NCBI GenBank assembly: GCA_963585895.1
Contig: OY757916.1
Location: 18,449,129-18,513,128, forward strand
Length of the DNA stretch: 64,000 nt
From: Sepioteuthis lessoniana
Taxonomy: Eukaryota; Mollusca; Cephalopoda; Myopsida; Loliginidae
Direction: 5' to 3'
The notes under the pieces are model-generated. The model was not told the origin of the DNA. It saw only the letters and a list, made by a program, of their open reading frames with translations, and made no database searches. Made by a program: the position numbers and the translations under genes. Position 1 is the stretch's first letter. Every line of letters starts with the position of its first letter. Of this stretch, positions 1 through 10,812 are shown piece by piece.

Positions 1-71
1 AAGATCAATATGCCATTATAAATAGAAAGCGAACTAAACGGAGATCAAGAGACAACCTCTTCCTTTCCTTA

Positions 72-501
72 TGTTGTATAGCCACATACATATACACGGG
101 AACATAATCAACTGTAATGACGACTTCAATAACGAACGAATACACTTCTTTACAAAAATATAAATCTCTCACACTTTATTTTCGAAATGGTGATGTTTGT
201 TGTGTGTGAGAGATGAGCAGGAGACAGTGGACGGACTGACAATATTGACCCAATTTCTTCTCGACCATAGCAGCACTTCTTTAACATCTTGGTTTGGTTT
301 GCTCAACCGGGGGTCACTAAGGGCCCAAACCCGTCTGTCTGCAGCTGGCTATCACTCTGGCATCCTGTCTCCAACTGACTCGAACCGTCTCAGCACCTGG
401 TTATATTATTGTCTAACGTATACCTGCTTCTGCTATTCTTCCGCTTATTTACACAGGTGCATCCCTTGATTGACGGCTCTGTCGAGGGTCAATATATAAC
501 A
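72..501 (-). mobile_element. LTR-B solo LTR, diverged copy
   Basis: On the minus strand this begins TGTTATATATTGACC and ends GGCTATACAACA, the same termini as the LTR-B copies at 31.7, 50.5 and 52.0 kb. An AATAAA polyadenylation signal (minus strand, plus 'tttatt' near 178-183) sits beside the family motif 'ctctcacactttatt'. No internal retroelement region flanks it and I see no clean target-site duplication, so it is an old solo LTR. The 90-codon plus-strand frame inside it is chance. Confidence 0.7.
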
Positions 502-985
502 TTGAAACTTTTCAACTCTTCGAGAGACTTTCAATGTATCAATCTGCATTAATTACAGAAAGAGAGAGACAACATCTATGATCAAGATGAGAAATTTTTC
601 ACGTTAGATTTTAGATATGACCAACAATACATGTGCTAATCTTATCATTATGATGCTGAAATAAGATTTCATTAAGAAGAATTCTCACCAATATAATTGA
701 TCAATTGATTATTTTAATGGCATATCAGTCCTTCCTGGGTTATTTTATGCTTAGAGGTTAGATTATTGAGTCCACTGCAAGTGTAACACTATGTAAGTGG
801 TCCGCCAAGCAGACTATCCCTTTGTCTGTTTTGGCGCGAAACCAAACAAAGGCCTGAGCCCACGATCTCGACGTGACCGGAAGTGGGTAAGGGAACGCGA
901 GTAGGAGTTGGACAAAGGAACTCACGGAATGCGGTTGGCGAAGGGTGACGCGAGTGGCGAGTCGACACCGGACAGCAGAGAGACC
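502..985. other. Unassigned DNA, GC-rich from about 770
   Basis: 502-770 is AT-rich with no motif I recognise. From about 770 to 985 composition becomes clearly richer in G+C and CpG. This segment continues at 1304 beyond a SINE-A insertion. Short frames exist on both strands but none resembles a known family. Confidence 0.4.
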
Positions 986-999
986 AGTTGGCATGAGAT

Positions 1000-1289
1000 C
1001 ATATTTACCAACCCCTCCGCTCGGGCAGGATATGACACAGGGTCAATTTCTGTTGAATTTCTGTTTGAATTCAGAGTTTTTCCTTCTCCTAGACTAGTTG
1101 CCTCACCAAAGGTGAAGAACCTAGTCTGCCCTACTATTTACCCATAGCTAGAGGGAGAATAATTGGATTCATGGCTTTCCCAAGAGTATTAGTGCTTTGT
1201 GAAATGCAATTAGTCTCGTCCAGGATTTGAACTCGAATCGCCGTGTCCATTTCCTAGGAGGGTAACCATTACACCACGGGCACCTCCAA
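1000..1289 (-). mobile_element. SINE-A, full-length, with perfect TSD
   Basis: Minus-strand SINE-A: the tRNA-like head lies at the right end (box B complement 'ggatttgaactcg' near 1220) and the GC-rich tail at the left. A perfect 14-bp target-site duplication, agttggcatgagat, lies at 986-999 and 1290-1303, fixing both ends. The 5' end shows 'cgggcacctcc', as in other copies. RNA polymerase III boxes are recognisable. No coding capacity is expected or seen. Confidence 0.9.
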
Positions 1290-1303
1290 AGTTGGCATGA
1301 GAT

Positions 1304-1655
1304 AGGGCCCAGAGCAGTGAGGGAAGACCGGTCAAGATGGGTTGTCATTCCTTGTAGCTTTGTAGAAATTTCGCAAGAAATCCACGGTAGCGTTAGTCTA
1401 CATATGCACAAGGGAATGCAATGTTACATAACTCCTCTTCTTGCGCTTGAATTAACCCAAGCATATTGTTGGTTTGTTCTCTTTCCTCCCACTCCCTTGA
1501 TTGTATTTCTTGAAGCTATGAAGAAATGTGCGATACCCCTATCGCAACCGCTAGATGATAACCGGCCCAGAAATGAAATGGTTTTAAGAAGTTGATGTAA
1601 CGGGGGACCGAGGGGGTATCGTCACACAAGTTCATCTTTACATTTTTTGCTTTGT
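1304..1655. other. Unassigned DNA flanking the SINE-A insertion
   Basis: Continuation of the pre-insertion sequence at 770-985. It holds a 92-codon plus-strand frame (1317-1595) with no recognisable domain. No repeat family from elsewhere in the window matches it by eye. Confidence 0.4.
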
Positions 1656-2117
1656 AGTGGTTTGGTAGGGTTTTATGCTTTATCAACCCTAGCAGATTAC
1701 TTAATGGTAAATACTGTATATACATATATATTAAATATAGGAATGGCAAGCGAATAGTATGTAGGGAAGACTATTCTAAAACAAGCCAGGGCTAATTTGT
1801 TTGCACACAGTTGAATGGTTTCAAGTATTGTTACATAACACTTACAATTCAATTTACCGTAAGTTATTTTTTGCACACAGTTTAAATATCAAACAGTTCC
1901 ATTTGATCCATTGATAAGATCCTTTCAGGTGCAACCACTCCGGGTCAGAATGGACCTGGGAGTAATGGCAATGAAGAGGTACTCCACATTCCATAAAGAT
2001 CCAGGACTACAGCCTTACTATCAGATTGTTTAATGTCAAATAGGACACACATTGGGGAGGGTTACTCCTCTACAGAGATGTAGTCGGTGTATTCTACATC
2101 TCCAGCCGATTGAGCTC
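1656..2117 (+). mobile_element. M element, copy 1 (complete order)
   Basis: Head at about 1658-1715 (degenerate 'ttttatgctttatcaaccc'), AT-rich spacer to about 1740, two or three degenerate ~67-bp units (motif 'tttgcacacagttgaatgg'), then the body from about 1905 ('ccactccgggtcagaatgga') to the terminal 'cagccgattgagctc'. The same order of parts recurs at 7.6, 9.0, 16.7, 40.5 and, inverted, 19.1 and 56.1 kb. It has no coding frame of interest. Confidence 0.7.
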
Positions 2118-2277
2118 CATATTTTTGTGTCGCTGTTTCTCAGGAGTTCGATCCATGGATTAAATAGAGCTCTTTGATATGGAAACTGAGTGAAAACCAT
2201 TTAACTATGTGCAAACAAATGGGTAATGTTGAATAGAATTATAAGTGTTAGCAATAATTGAGACTATTTAACTGTGT

Positions 2278-2710
2278 CATAAGCAGCGGTCGTGTCGATA
2301 CTGCTGTATGGATGCACTACATGGACTCTAACAAAATGGATGGAGAAAAAGCTTGACGACAACGACACAAGAATGCTGCGAGCAATATTGAACAAGTCAT
2401 GGAGGCAACACCCCACAAAGCAGCAGCTATAAGGCCACCTACCAACCATCACGAAAACTATCAAAGTTAGACGAACTGGACTTTCAAGAGACTGCTGGAG
2501 AAGAAGCGACGAGCTCATTAGTGATGTACTCCTATGAACCCCTTCACATAACCGAGCAAAAGCAGGGCGACCAGCTCGAACCTACATACAGCAGCGCTGT
2601 GTGGATAAGGGATGTAGCTCTGAGGACCTGTCGGAGGCGATGGACGATAGGGAGGGGTGGCGAGAGAGGATCAGGGATATCCGTGCTGATGGTTGGACAA
2701 GATGATGATG
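2278..2710 (+). mobile_element. LINE 3' end, 5'-truncated, with TSD
   Basis: Encodes a broken version of the LINE C-terminal region (matches to LLYGC, TRMLRAI, LNKSWRQHPTK and RARTYIQQ-type segments across frames) and ends in an (ATG)n tail. A 12-bp duplication, atttaactgtgt, at 2266-2277 and 2711-2722 brackets it, so it is a separate retrotransposition event into the M array. Frames are shifted and it is dead. Confidence 0.85.
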
Positions 2711-2815
2711 ATTTAACTGTGTAAAAACAATGTCGGTGATAATGTGCAGAAAAATTAGATCTAACTCATTTAAAAGAAAGTATCAACAACTGTTCACTTA
2801 CAAATCATATATGTA

Positions 2816-3715
2816 CGAGGATTATTAGATAAGTTTCCAGACTTTTATCGTATGGGCACTTCTATTTATAGTACACACATGAAACTCTAGTCCCCTTCGA
2901 AGTTATCTCCTCCGGCTGCAATGCACTTGTACCGTTCCAACCAATTCTGGGAGGCCCCATGGAAGTCCTCTTGTGTGAGCGTGTCAATGACCTTCGTCAC
3001 AGCCTCTTTCATCTCCTCAATTGTCTCATAACAACAGCCTCTGAGCTTACAGAATAACCAAAAGTCACAGGGACCAACGTCTGGACTATAGGAAGGGTGA
3101 GGAACATTCTTCATACCCGTCTTGGTCAAATAGTCTGTGACAAGGATGGAGTAGTGGACTGGTACATTGTCCTGCAGGAAATACCACTGACCCGATTTGA
3201 AGAGTGCTGGCCTCTTCCGACGGAATCTCTTGCTGAACTCCCTTAAAACCTCAACATAGTAACCCTAACCTTTTGGCCAATCAACTCTGGTGTATTGACT
3301 TTCTTACTCCTCCCACACCTCTCATCATCCCTCACAGACTCCCTGGTTTCCTTGAATTTCTTATGCCACTCAAAAACTGATGCTCGATTCAAGCAAGATG
3401 CTCCAAAAGCAGTTTGAAGCATTCCATAGGTTTCTGTGGCATTTTTTCCAAGTTTAGAACATAATTTTATTGCATATCGTTCTTCTAAAGTGTCCTCAAG
3501 TCCAGATTGCATTTTTGAAATTCACCAGCTGTGACAATCAGACTTTAGTAGGGTGTATTCCAATTGCTGCTGTAGCTGTTCATTTAAACCTGAAATCATA
3601 AAAATTGGTCAGTGATCTCAAACGATGTATAGCAATAACATAGTGAATTTTCAAGAGTCTACTACAATTTTAAATGCCTGGACAAAAAAGTCTGGAATTT
3701 ATTGAATGCACCACG
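2816..3715 (-). mobile_element. Internally deleted mariner element
   Basis: Minus-strand mariner of 900 bp flanked by TA (2814-2815 and 3716-3717). Terminal inverted repeats of about 33 bp start CGAGG/CGTGG and contain 'aagtttccagactttt'. It encodes the N-terminal helix-turn-helix region (3243-3512; ASVFEWHKKFKE, RDDERCGRSKK) and the C-terminal end (2887-3129; YSPDVGPCDFWLF, around the third catalytic Asp, and a terminal FEGD). The middle of the transposase, including the first catalytic Asp, is missing; a mariner is normally about 1.3 kb. It cannot make active transposase. The sister copy at 61.5 kb shares the same kind of deletion. Confidence 0.92.
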
Positions 3716-4486
3716 TATATCCATTAAAACTGATGTTAAATTGTTACTGTTATATAGCAATACTTTAAACCATTTAACTGTGTGCAAAAAAGAGCTCAGC
3801 TTCTTTTAATTTTTTTCCCACGAAATGAGTTTTAAAATCATATATATTCAATATATATGTAAGAACAGGATTTGTCATTAAATTACCTACAATGGTTGAT
3901 ATGCCATAAAAGCAAAAAAACAAAACAAAACAAAATCATATATACTTAATATATATGCATAAACAGGATTTTGCTTTAAATAGCATACAATGTTTTATAT
4001 GTCATAAAACTGTTCGCTGAAATTGAATTCTTAGTATTACCTAGTAATACTTGGAACTATTTAACTGTGATCAAATTAAACTATTCGGGCGAAATTCTCG
4101 AACTGTTCAACTGTATGCAAAAATTGAATTATTGGTATTACAGAGCAATGATTTGAACCATTTGACTGTGCATAAATGAATTAACAATGTTGAACAGAAT
4201 TATTAGTGTTACATAGCAATACTTGTAAGAATTTGAGTGTGTACAAACAACTGTAATACTAAATTGAGTGGAAACAAATCATTAAAAATTATCAACAAAC
4301 AATTCACTTACAAATTATATGTATATCCATTTAACTGTATGCCAACAAATGACTGATGTTCAATCAAATTATTAGTATTACAAACCAATACTTAGAACCA
4401 TTTAACTGTGTACAAAAGATGAATAATAGAATTATTTCCGTTGATAGGAATACTTGAAACCATTAAACTGTGAACAGTTAAACACA

Positions 4487-4489
4487 CAG

Positions 4490-4539
<50 letters not shown>

Positions 4540-4540
4540 G
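4487..4540. repeat. (CA)n(TA)n microsatellite
   Basis: Perfect CA repeats pass directly into TA repeats. The adjoining 71-codon frame is an artefact of the repeat. Confidence 0.95.
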
Positions 4541-5136
4541 GATGTATTATTCAGTCCAGTTAAACCGGAGTCAGGAATAATTCCGCAAGAAGAAAAAAAA
4601 TCATTCAACTATGAACATTTAAATTTTCCTCGTAAAGAGCTCAATGTAACTGACATCACAGAGCAATAATTCTTTAAAAAAAACAAAAAAAAATCATGAG
4701 GATTATGAATTTATTTCCATCCTGTTATGGGTATTGATATGAATCAATAACACCAAAAATAACTGGTCTTCTTCAGATCCAATGGATAAATTAATTACAA
4801 TAAGAATAGACCCAGGAGGGAAGGGTGGGAGGGGGTAGAAGGGTGAAGAATTTCCTTCCCCCATTTCGCCCACTTCCGGTTTTTCTTTTTTATTACCGGT
4901 TGGAATCACAATAAGATAACTCGACGTATATTTTAAACTCACTTTCTACAGCAACTTAAATTTAAAATTTTTAAAACCTAAATTCTAAATACATTTTAAC
5001 GTAAATCTCCAGATTTAATAATAATTTAGGGAATTACAGCGTTTCTTTTTAACTTTATGTAAAGATTACAGTAATACTTATCTTAAATTAAATTCAAAAT
5101 TGTAAATTAAAATTTTTAAGTCCAAATTTATATTCG
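4541..5136. other. Unassigned AT-rich DNA
   Basis: AT-rich sequence with a purine-rich patch near 4808-4850 ('gggaagggtgggagggggta' type). Nothing recognised. Confidence 0.4.
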
Positions 5137-5402
5137 TGCCCATTGGCCCAGCGGTTAGAGTGTTCGCCAATGGTCCGGGAGACATGGGTTCAATCCCAGG
5201 TCGAGTCATACCAAAGACTTTAAAAATGGTACTTGATACCACCTTGCTTAACACTCAGCATTATAAGGTACGGTTCAAGGGTAAAGTGGAGCAATCCTGG
5301 GAATGGAGTAGCGCCCTCCCCTACAGCTTGGTGTAGTAGCTATCGAAAAGGGAGCCTTCGGGTCACCCTCGACTATGGTCGCTAACTTTACTTTACTTTA
5401 CC
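5137..5402 (+). mobile_element. SINE-C, full-length
   Basis: tRNA-like head 'cattggcccagcggttagag' (box A) and 'gggttcaatccca' (box B) at 5141-5200, then the family body and a (CTTTA)n tail. This is the clearest forward SINE-C copy. The other copies are at 6.5, 14.6, 22.7-23.1, 32.9 and 54.2 kb. Confidence 0.88.
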
Positions 5403-5748
5403 TTTCTATTGAAAACGTACGTTCACATCACATGGTATCTTCCCATTTTTTTCACCTCAAATCTCAAATTAATCCTTTTTTTTTTTAGTTAATTAAACAT
5501 TATCTATGATATTTGTCTATAGTTTAAATTTATTCCTATGTCTACATCTAGCTATTAATCGTATATCGTAATTTGTATATTCTCTTCTAGGCATAGGCTA
5601 CATCAACAATCAAAATATTTTGGAGTATTCGACTTTTCAATATACTCCATTGAATCTCAAGAGTTAAACATTTATTTTTCAACCTCCAAAATTGCTTGGA
5701 TAGGGCTGTTTGGTTTTTCAGACGTTCATGGGAGAAAGAATAAATAAT

Positions 5749-5753
<5 letters not shown>
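5403..5753. other. Unassigned AT-rich DNA
   Basis: No repeat family or coding trace recognised. Confidence 0.4.
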
Positions 5754-5784
<31 letters not shown>

Positions 5785-5840
5785 ACAGAATCTGGCATTA
5801 AATAACCTACAAGGTTGATATGCTATAAAACTCTCCTAAC
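5754..5840 (-). mobile_element. M-element head fragment with (TA)n
   Basis: A (TA)n run of about 28 bp followed by 'ggcattaaataacctacaag' and 'gttgatatgctataaaac', the inverted M head. No body is attached. A short SINE-A 3'-end scrap ('ggttgggtaaatata') follows near 5850-5875. Confidence 0.6.
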
Positions 5841-5937
5841 TAATTCACCTGTAGTGGATGGGTTGGGTAAATATATGCATGGTGCCAAATGGAATGAATA
5901 GGCTTATTTGAAATCATATAATTGTACAAATTGGTAG

Positions 5938-6165
5938 ATTTGTTTAATGGTATCAGTCGTCGTAAGGTATTTAATGCCAAATATATCCTTGTAGAAGAAA
6001 GGTAATGAAACAATTTGAGTCATATCTGGAAGGCTAACGAGGTTCACACCTTCTCCACGGTTATTTGTCCGAAACTGAACGTAGTTGGGTAACTGGGGTT
6101 CGAACTGGCTTAGTTAGAGGTCGCAATCCAGCACTTCAACCATCTCGTCACGAGTACTTTCCCGT
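5938..6165 (-). mobile_element. SINE-B, diverged
   Basis: Minus-strand SINE-B: tail region 'gtatttaatgccaa' at left, central block in the middle, and box B complement 'ggggttcgaactgg' near 6087 with the box A complement after it. Diverged by many substitutions; no clear duplication at its ends. Confidence 0.7.
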
Positions 6166-6543
6166 ACAAAGTAGTGTTAAGAATATTAACTTGAACCTTT
6201 TTATCTTTTTACATTATTTGTTGTCATTACTTACTTGAAACCATATAAAATATAGAAAAAAGAAAGAAAGACCTTGGGGTTGGATAAATACATACAGAGG
6301 AGTTTTACAGTAAACAGAATGTTCGGCTCCCCGAAAACTGAGCGCTATAAATACAATACTAGGTGATATGAATGGGAGAAAAGACTGCGAGACTACGTGA
6401 TATGGACGGGAGAGAACTCTGCGAGACTACGTTATAGTTATGAGAAGACGTCGAGATTTGATAAACGGAAATCGGATGAGGAGTGGATGAGGATGGTAAA
6501 TTCTACTCCCTTAGAATTAATAAATAATTAAAGTTGCTCCCTT
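6166..6543. other. Unassigned; small tandem duplication
   Basis: Mostly unassigned. At 6365-6440 a ~41-bp segment is repeated about twice ('actgcgagactacg' and 'ctgcgagactacg'). Confidence 0.5.
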
Positions 6544-6784
6544 TAGTCGAGAGTGACCCGAAGGTTCCCTTTTTAATAGCTACTACACCGAGGTGTAGGA
6601 CAGGGCGCTACTCCATTTCCAAGATTGCTCCATTTTACTCTTGATCCCCACTTTATAGTGCTGAGTGTTAAGCAAAGCGACATCAAGTACCGTTTTTTGA
6701 GTCTTTGGTATGACTCGACCTGGGATTGAACCCCGGTCTCCCGGACCATTGGCGAACACTCTACTCATTAGACCAATGGCCCGG
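6544..6784 (-). mobile_element. SINE-C, minus strand
   Basis: Starts with the inverted tail ('gtcgagagtgacccgaagg') and ends with the inverted head ('ccattggcgaacactctac', 'ccaatggcccgg'). Box B complement 'tgggattgaacccc' near 6722. Confidence 0.87.
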
Positions 6785-7570
6785 TTAGAATTAAAGGTTA
6801 GTAATTTTCTTTCGTCCAGACATCTGGTCTGAAAACCCGACACCCCTTTCCCTAAAGGTATCCCCAACAGAAATAATACAAAGTATACAATTCTTCAGAA
6901 AACTTGCTGTCGCTGTTTCTTCACTATCATGAGGCGTTCACTGATCACCAGCAAACAATTACCACTGTACCTAAGTTCCTTAGCAGACAGTGTAACATAT
7001 ATATTCATCAAATGGCTCAGAGGAATCGACTGAAAACTCTCAACCTCTAATTTACCTTGTCTGCAGTCGTTTGCCGATAGACTAAATACTTTTTTTTTAT
7101 ATCTTTATTTGCGAAAGAAATGTGTTTTATTATCTTGTGTTACGTCTTTTTTTTTAATGAGAACGTTTTCAGCAAACGTACGAACGGACGTTCCTGGGTA
7201 CCGAACAAAGTAAGTTTCAGCATATAAAACATTGAATTTTTTTTATCTTGCCGCAGCACCCGGCGTTGCCAGGACTGAAAATATTAAGTTGTTAGAAAAA
7301 TAATGTTTGATTTTAGAATATTTTTTTATTCTTGAAGTAATAAATTTAAACGCGCAGTCACAATGCGGGGTTTCCCAAAATAGATATAACCTATGAATAT
7401 GATAATGATTTATAACTGAGACGAGTGCAATTTGGAACACATCCCGTAAAAAGTGCAGTCTTTGAGCTAGAGACATCAAACAATGTTTTTATTTTAAATT
7501 GTATTTATATCAGCTTCCACAACATGCAATCTTTTTTTGAATTTATTGTCACAGTAATAAAACATTATCA
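6785..7570. other. Unassigned DNA
   Basis: AT-rich, with a short GC-rich patch 'gccgcagcacccggcgttgc' near 7251-7271 that looks like the edge of another repeat, family unknown. Short open frames only. Confidence 0.4.
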
Positions 7571-8250
7571 TATAAATGGTTGGTTGGTTGGTTGGTTGGT
7601 TTTTTGTGGCATATCAACCATTGTAGGTTAACGCCAAATCCATTTTTATTCAAATGGTCAGTTCTATTTGAAACAATTCAGTTTAGCATGAGTTCAAAGT
7701 TTAATTGTGAAAAACATTTCTATTTCAAACTATTCAGTTTATTCAAACAGTTTTAATTCAGCTAATCCAGTTTAGTATAAGTACATATTTTGTTTACACA
7801 CAGTTAAATGTCAAAACAGTTCTATATTAAACAATTCTGTTTAGTGTAAGTAGGGTCTCAATGTCAGAAACAGTTCTATTACAAACAATTCAGTTTAGTA
7901 TAAACACGCAATTTAAATGTAAGTACACAGTTGATTGGTCAAAAACATTTCTATTTCAAGCAATTCAGTTAAGTTAAACATTTCTAATTCAGTTTCACAT
8001 AAGTACGCAGTTAGTTCTATTCAATCCATAGATAGGGCCCAGTTAGGTGCTACCATTCCGAGCCAGAGTGGACCTGGGAGCAATGGCAATGAAGGGGTGC
8101 TCCACATTCGCCAAAACTCCAGCATCCCTGGAGCCTAACCATCAGACCGTTTAGTGTCATATCAGGACACTCATTAGAGGGGGGATCTTACTCCTCTGCA
8201 GAGGTATAGTCAGTGTATTCAACAGCCCCAGCCGACTGGGCATATAAATG
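7571..8250 (+). mobile_element. M element, copy with complete order
   Basis: (GGTT)n leads into the head 'gtggcatatcaaccattgta' (about 7605-7650). Degenerate units run to about 8025 (repeated 'aacagttctattt' and 'cacagttaaatg'), then the body ('gagtggacctgggagcaatg' at about 8065) ends in 'agccccagccgactgggc' near 8226-8243. The terminal AGCCC/GGGC pairing forms a short hairpin. Confidence 0.75.
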
Positions 8251-8404
8251 TATTGCATCTATTTTAAAACAGTTTTAAATGATTTTGTCTCCAAATAAGT
8301 AGTGACGCAAAATATTTTTCTGTGATCAAGGATTAATAGTAGGTATAGTATACTATTTTCAAATCTGAAACAAAAAAGAATAGAACATTATTATCGGTAG
8401 AGTT

Positions 8405-8442
8405 ATTAGCAGTCATATGGGCCCCATGTATATTGAGACACC

Positions 8443-8480
<38 letters not shown>

Positions 8481-8640
8481 AGTGAACAGAAATAATAGGG
8501 TAGTCACATGGGTCCCATGAATACTGAGACACCCTATATAACCATGTATATTGAGATACCCTATATAACCATGTATTATTAGCACTCAAATGTGTATTGA
8601 GACGCCCTATATGATCCCAGAACATTTCTGAATTTATGCC
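8405..8640. repeat. Short minisatellite around (TA)n
   Basis: Several degenerate repeats of 'tattgagacaccctatata' type separated by a (TA)n run at 8447-8478. Confidence 0.6.
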
Positions 8641-8965
8641 ATCATTTAACAAGGTTATTTATATCTGTATGATAAAATTTTAAAGGTTTTGATGCCAATA
8701 AATCTTTAAATGCAGTTTCCTCATTCTATTTTGGAACTGGATGTTTCTTTGCGTAAAAAAGTGTCCTTGACAAAATGGTAGATGGCGGGTGAGAAATCAA
8801 GAGAAAATGGCGGATGAGGCAAAGTCTCATATCCCAAGTCAGTGAACTTGGCCAGTGTCATGCTGGCAACATGTGACCGAGCATTGTCATCCTGGTAACA
8901 TGTGGTCGAGGTTTTTCATGAAGCTAAATAATGACTAAGCTTGAACTCATGTAAAAAACTAAACA
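8641..8965 (+). repeat. Dispersed repeat R1, copy 1
   Basis: Similar over about 280 bp to 51741-52023: shared blocks 'aacaaggttatt', 'aaaggttttgatgc', 'aaaaaagtgtcc', 'ggcaacatgtg' and 'tcatgaagc'. No coding content or tRNA boxes. Family unknown. Confidence 0.65.
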
Positions 8966-8984
8966 CGTCTTTTCCTGATAAATT

Positions 8985-9925
8985 TCATTTGTTTGGTTTG
9001 GCTTCGCTTTATGGTATATCAACCATTGTTAGTTATGTAACATAAAATTCTGTTTATATATATATATATATATATATATAACAAATATATGATTTGTTGA
9101 TACACACAGTTAAATGATCAAACAGTTCTATTTCTAACAGATCAATTTAGCATAAGTTAACAAAGTTAAATGATTCAAAGTATTGATATGTATCACTAAG
9201 AATTCAATTAAACATCAGTCATTTGTTTATAGACAGTTAAATGATCAAACAGTTCTATTTCTAACAATTCAATTTTGCATAAGCGATTTCTTTTGCACTC
9301 AGTTTAAATGTTTCGTGTCATATCAAGGACACTCGTTCGGGGGTCTTACTGCTCTGCAGAGATACAGTATATTTATTCTTTAAATGTCAAACAGTACTAT
9401 TTGACCGGTAGATAGGACCCTATCAGGTGTTTCCACTCCGGGCTACAGTGTACCTTGGGGTGATGGCAATGAAGGGGACCTCCACGTTCCATAAAGCTGC
9501 AGCATTACAGCAGCTTCACCATGCGAATTTTTCGTGTCCTATCCAGAACACTCGTTCGGGGGTCTTACTGCTCTGCAGAGATACAGTATATTTATTCTTT
9601 AAATGTCAAACAGTTCTATTTGACCCGTAGATAGAACCGTGTCCGATGTTTCCACTCCGGGCTTCAGTGTACCCTGGGGTGATGGCAATGAAGGGGACCT
9701 CCGCGTTCCCTAAAGCTGCATCATTACTGCAGCTTCACCATACGATTGTTTTGTGTCCTATCCAGAACACTCCTTCGGGGGTCTTAACGCTCTGCAAAGA
9801 TACAGTATATTTATTCTTTAAATGTCAAACAGTTCTATTTGACCCGTAGATAGAACCGTGTCCGATGTTTCCACTCCGGGCTTCAGAGATACAGTATATT
9901 TATTCTTTAGCGCCAGTCGACTGGG
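8985..9925 (+). mobile_element. M element with tandemly triplicated body
   Basis: Head near 9010-9045, (TA)n spacer at 9058-9080, units at 9090-9320, then a body region repeated with an exact 219-bp period ('taaatgtcaa' at 9381, 9600 and 9819), about 2.8 copies from 9308 to 9905. It ends 'gccagtcgactgggctt'. Duplicate frames such as 9427-9630 and 9646-9849 are repeat shadows. Confidence 0.75.
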
Positions 9926-10189
9926 CTTGATTAATTTCATTCGAAAACGTTCCACATGCTTCTTGAAGCCAAGGAAGCTGCCATATCAACTTTCATCATG
10001 GTTTTGTTGGTAACAAACAAGCTCATAAACAACGAAAAGCATTATATATTAAATTTTGGCTTGTACCTCTCCCATCATATTTCCATCTTATTTCCATTGC
10101 TCTTAATAGAAACTACTCCTCGAAAGTTGCTAGAAAGCTGAGTGGCTCAGAAATTACAAAACAAAAAAAATTATTGTCTTTAATTGGAA
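9926..10189. other. Unassigned DNA
   Basis: Low-complexity AT-rich sequence; nothing recognised. Confidence 0.35.
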
Positions 10190-10484
10190 TCATTTTGAGA
10201 TGAGGCTTCTTAATCTGATAATTAATTTTTTATTTATAGCGAACTTTTTGTCCTCATCTTGGTAGTTTTTGTGTTGTTTCGCCGAAGGGCGATCAACTAC
10301 GGAAGGCAGTAATTACTGGGGATACGGTTACAAGACTCAGCATTCCTATCCGTGGTCGGTCGTGGTTAATCACCTGAAGAAGGCCAGAGGTGAAATTTGG
10401 CCGAAACCTAGTGATGAAGAAACAACACAAAAACTACCAAGATGAGGACCAAAAGTCCGCAATAAATAAAAAATTAATTCTCAA
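10190..10484. mobile_element. Foldback element related to Penelope 3' end
   Basis: Long inverted repeat: the left arm at 10220-10280 and right arm at 10419-10479 pair over about 60 bp ('tcctcatcttggtagttttt' and its complement). The loop contains 'cctgaagaaggccagaggtg' and 'ggccgaaac'. The same block occurs at 19.64-20.08 kb. A related 'gaagaaggcc...ccgaaacg' block lies just downstream of a GIY-YIG coding fragment at 21.5-22.3 kb, so I infer a Penelope-like origin. Confidence 0.65.
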
Positions 10485-10732
10485 AAAATTATTTAAACTA
10501 GCAGCCCTGCTAGAACAATTGTCTTACCAAATAGGCTACGAAGGCTACAATTAATAGAGTCGTTCAAATTAACCATCTATTCTTTTTTTTACATTATTAT
10601 CTTCCTACAATTGGAAGGTTGCCTTTTTTTTTAATATACTAATGCTGTTATTTGTCACATTATTCGAATTTTGATCATATTTTTAGTTTGAACATGCGTT
10701 ATGGCTTGAATTAAGCTTCTGCAATCGGCAGT

Positions 10733-10812
10733 GTACATAACGGAATCGGTAAGACTGCTGCTCTGGACTCCCAGAGAAAATGGATTTGAGTTCGAATGTC
10801 ACTATAGGCTTT
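10733..10812 (+). pseudogene. tRNA-like pseudogene or SINE head
   Basis: Contains a box A-like 'aatcggtaagactgctgctc', an anticodon-arm-like palindrome CTCTGG/CCAGAG and a box B 'gagttcgaatgtc'. It loosely resembles a long-variable-arm tRNA (Leu or Ser type). The acceptor stem is not intact, so not a functional tRNA. Confidence 0.4.

Larger units (their letters stand above)
2175..4485 (-). mobile_element. M-element array, minus strand, interrupted twice
   Basis: Runs of the ~67-bp unit in reverse ('ccatttaactgtgtgcaaa') at 2175-2277, 2711-2815, 3717-3790 and 4060-4480, with two inverted heads near 3840-3915 and 3930-4015 (tail motif 'acaatggttgatatgccat'). A LINE 3' end (2278-2710) and a mariner (2816-3715) interrupt it. 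The undisturbed sister unit at about 4303-4340 reads straight through the mariner site, confirming the mariner as the later insertion. Confidence 0.7.

Noticed and set aside
1216-1280. Functional tRNA genes at SINE heads
   Set aside because: Box A and B are present but cloverleaf pairing fails and SINE bodies follow directly; target duplications bracket whole SINEs.
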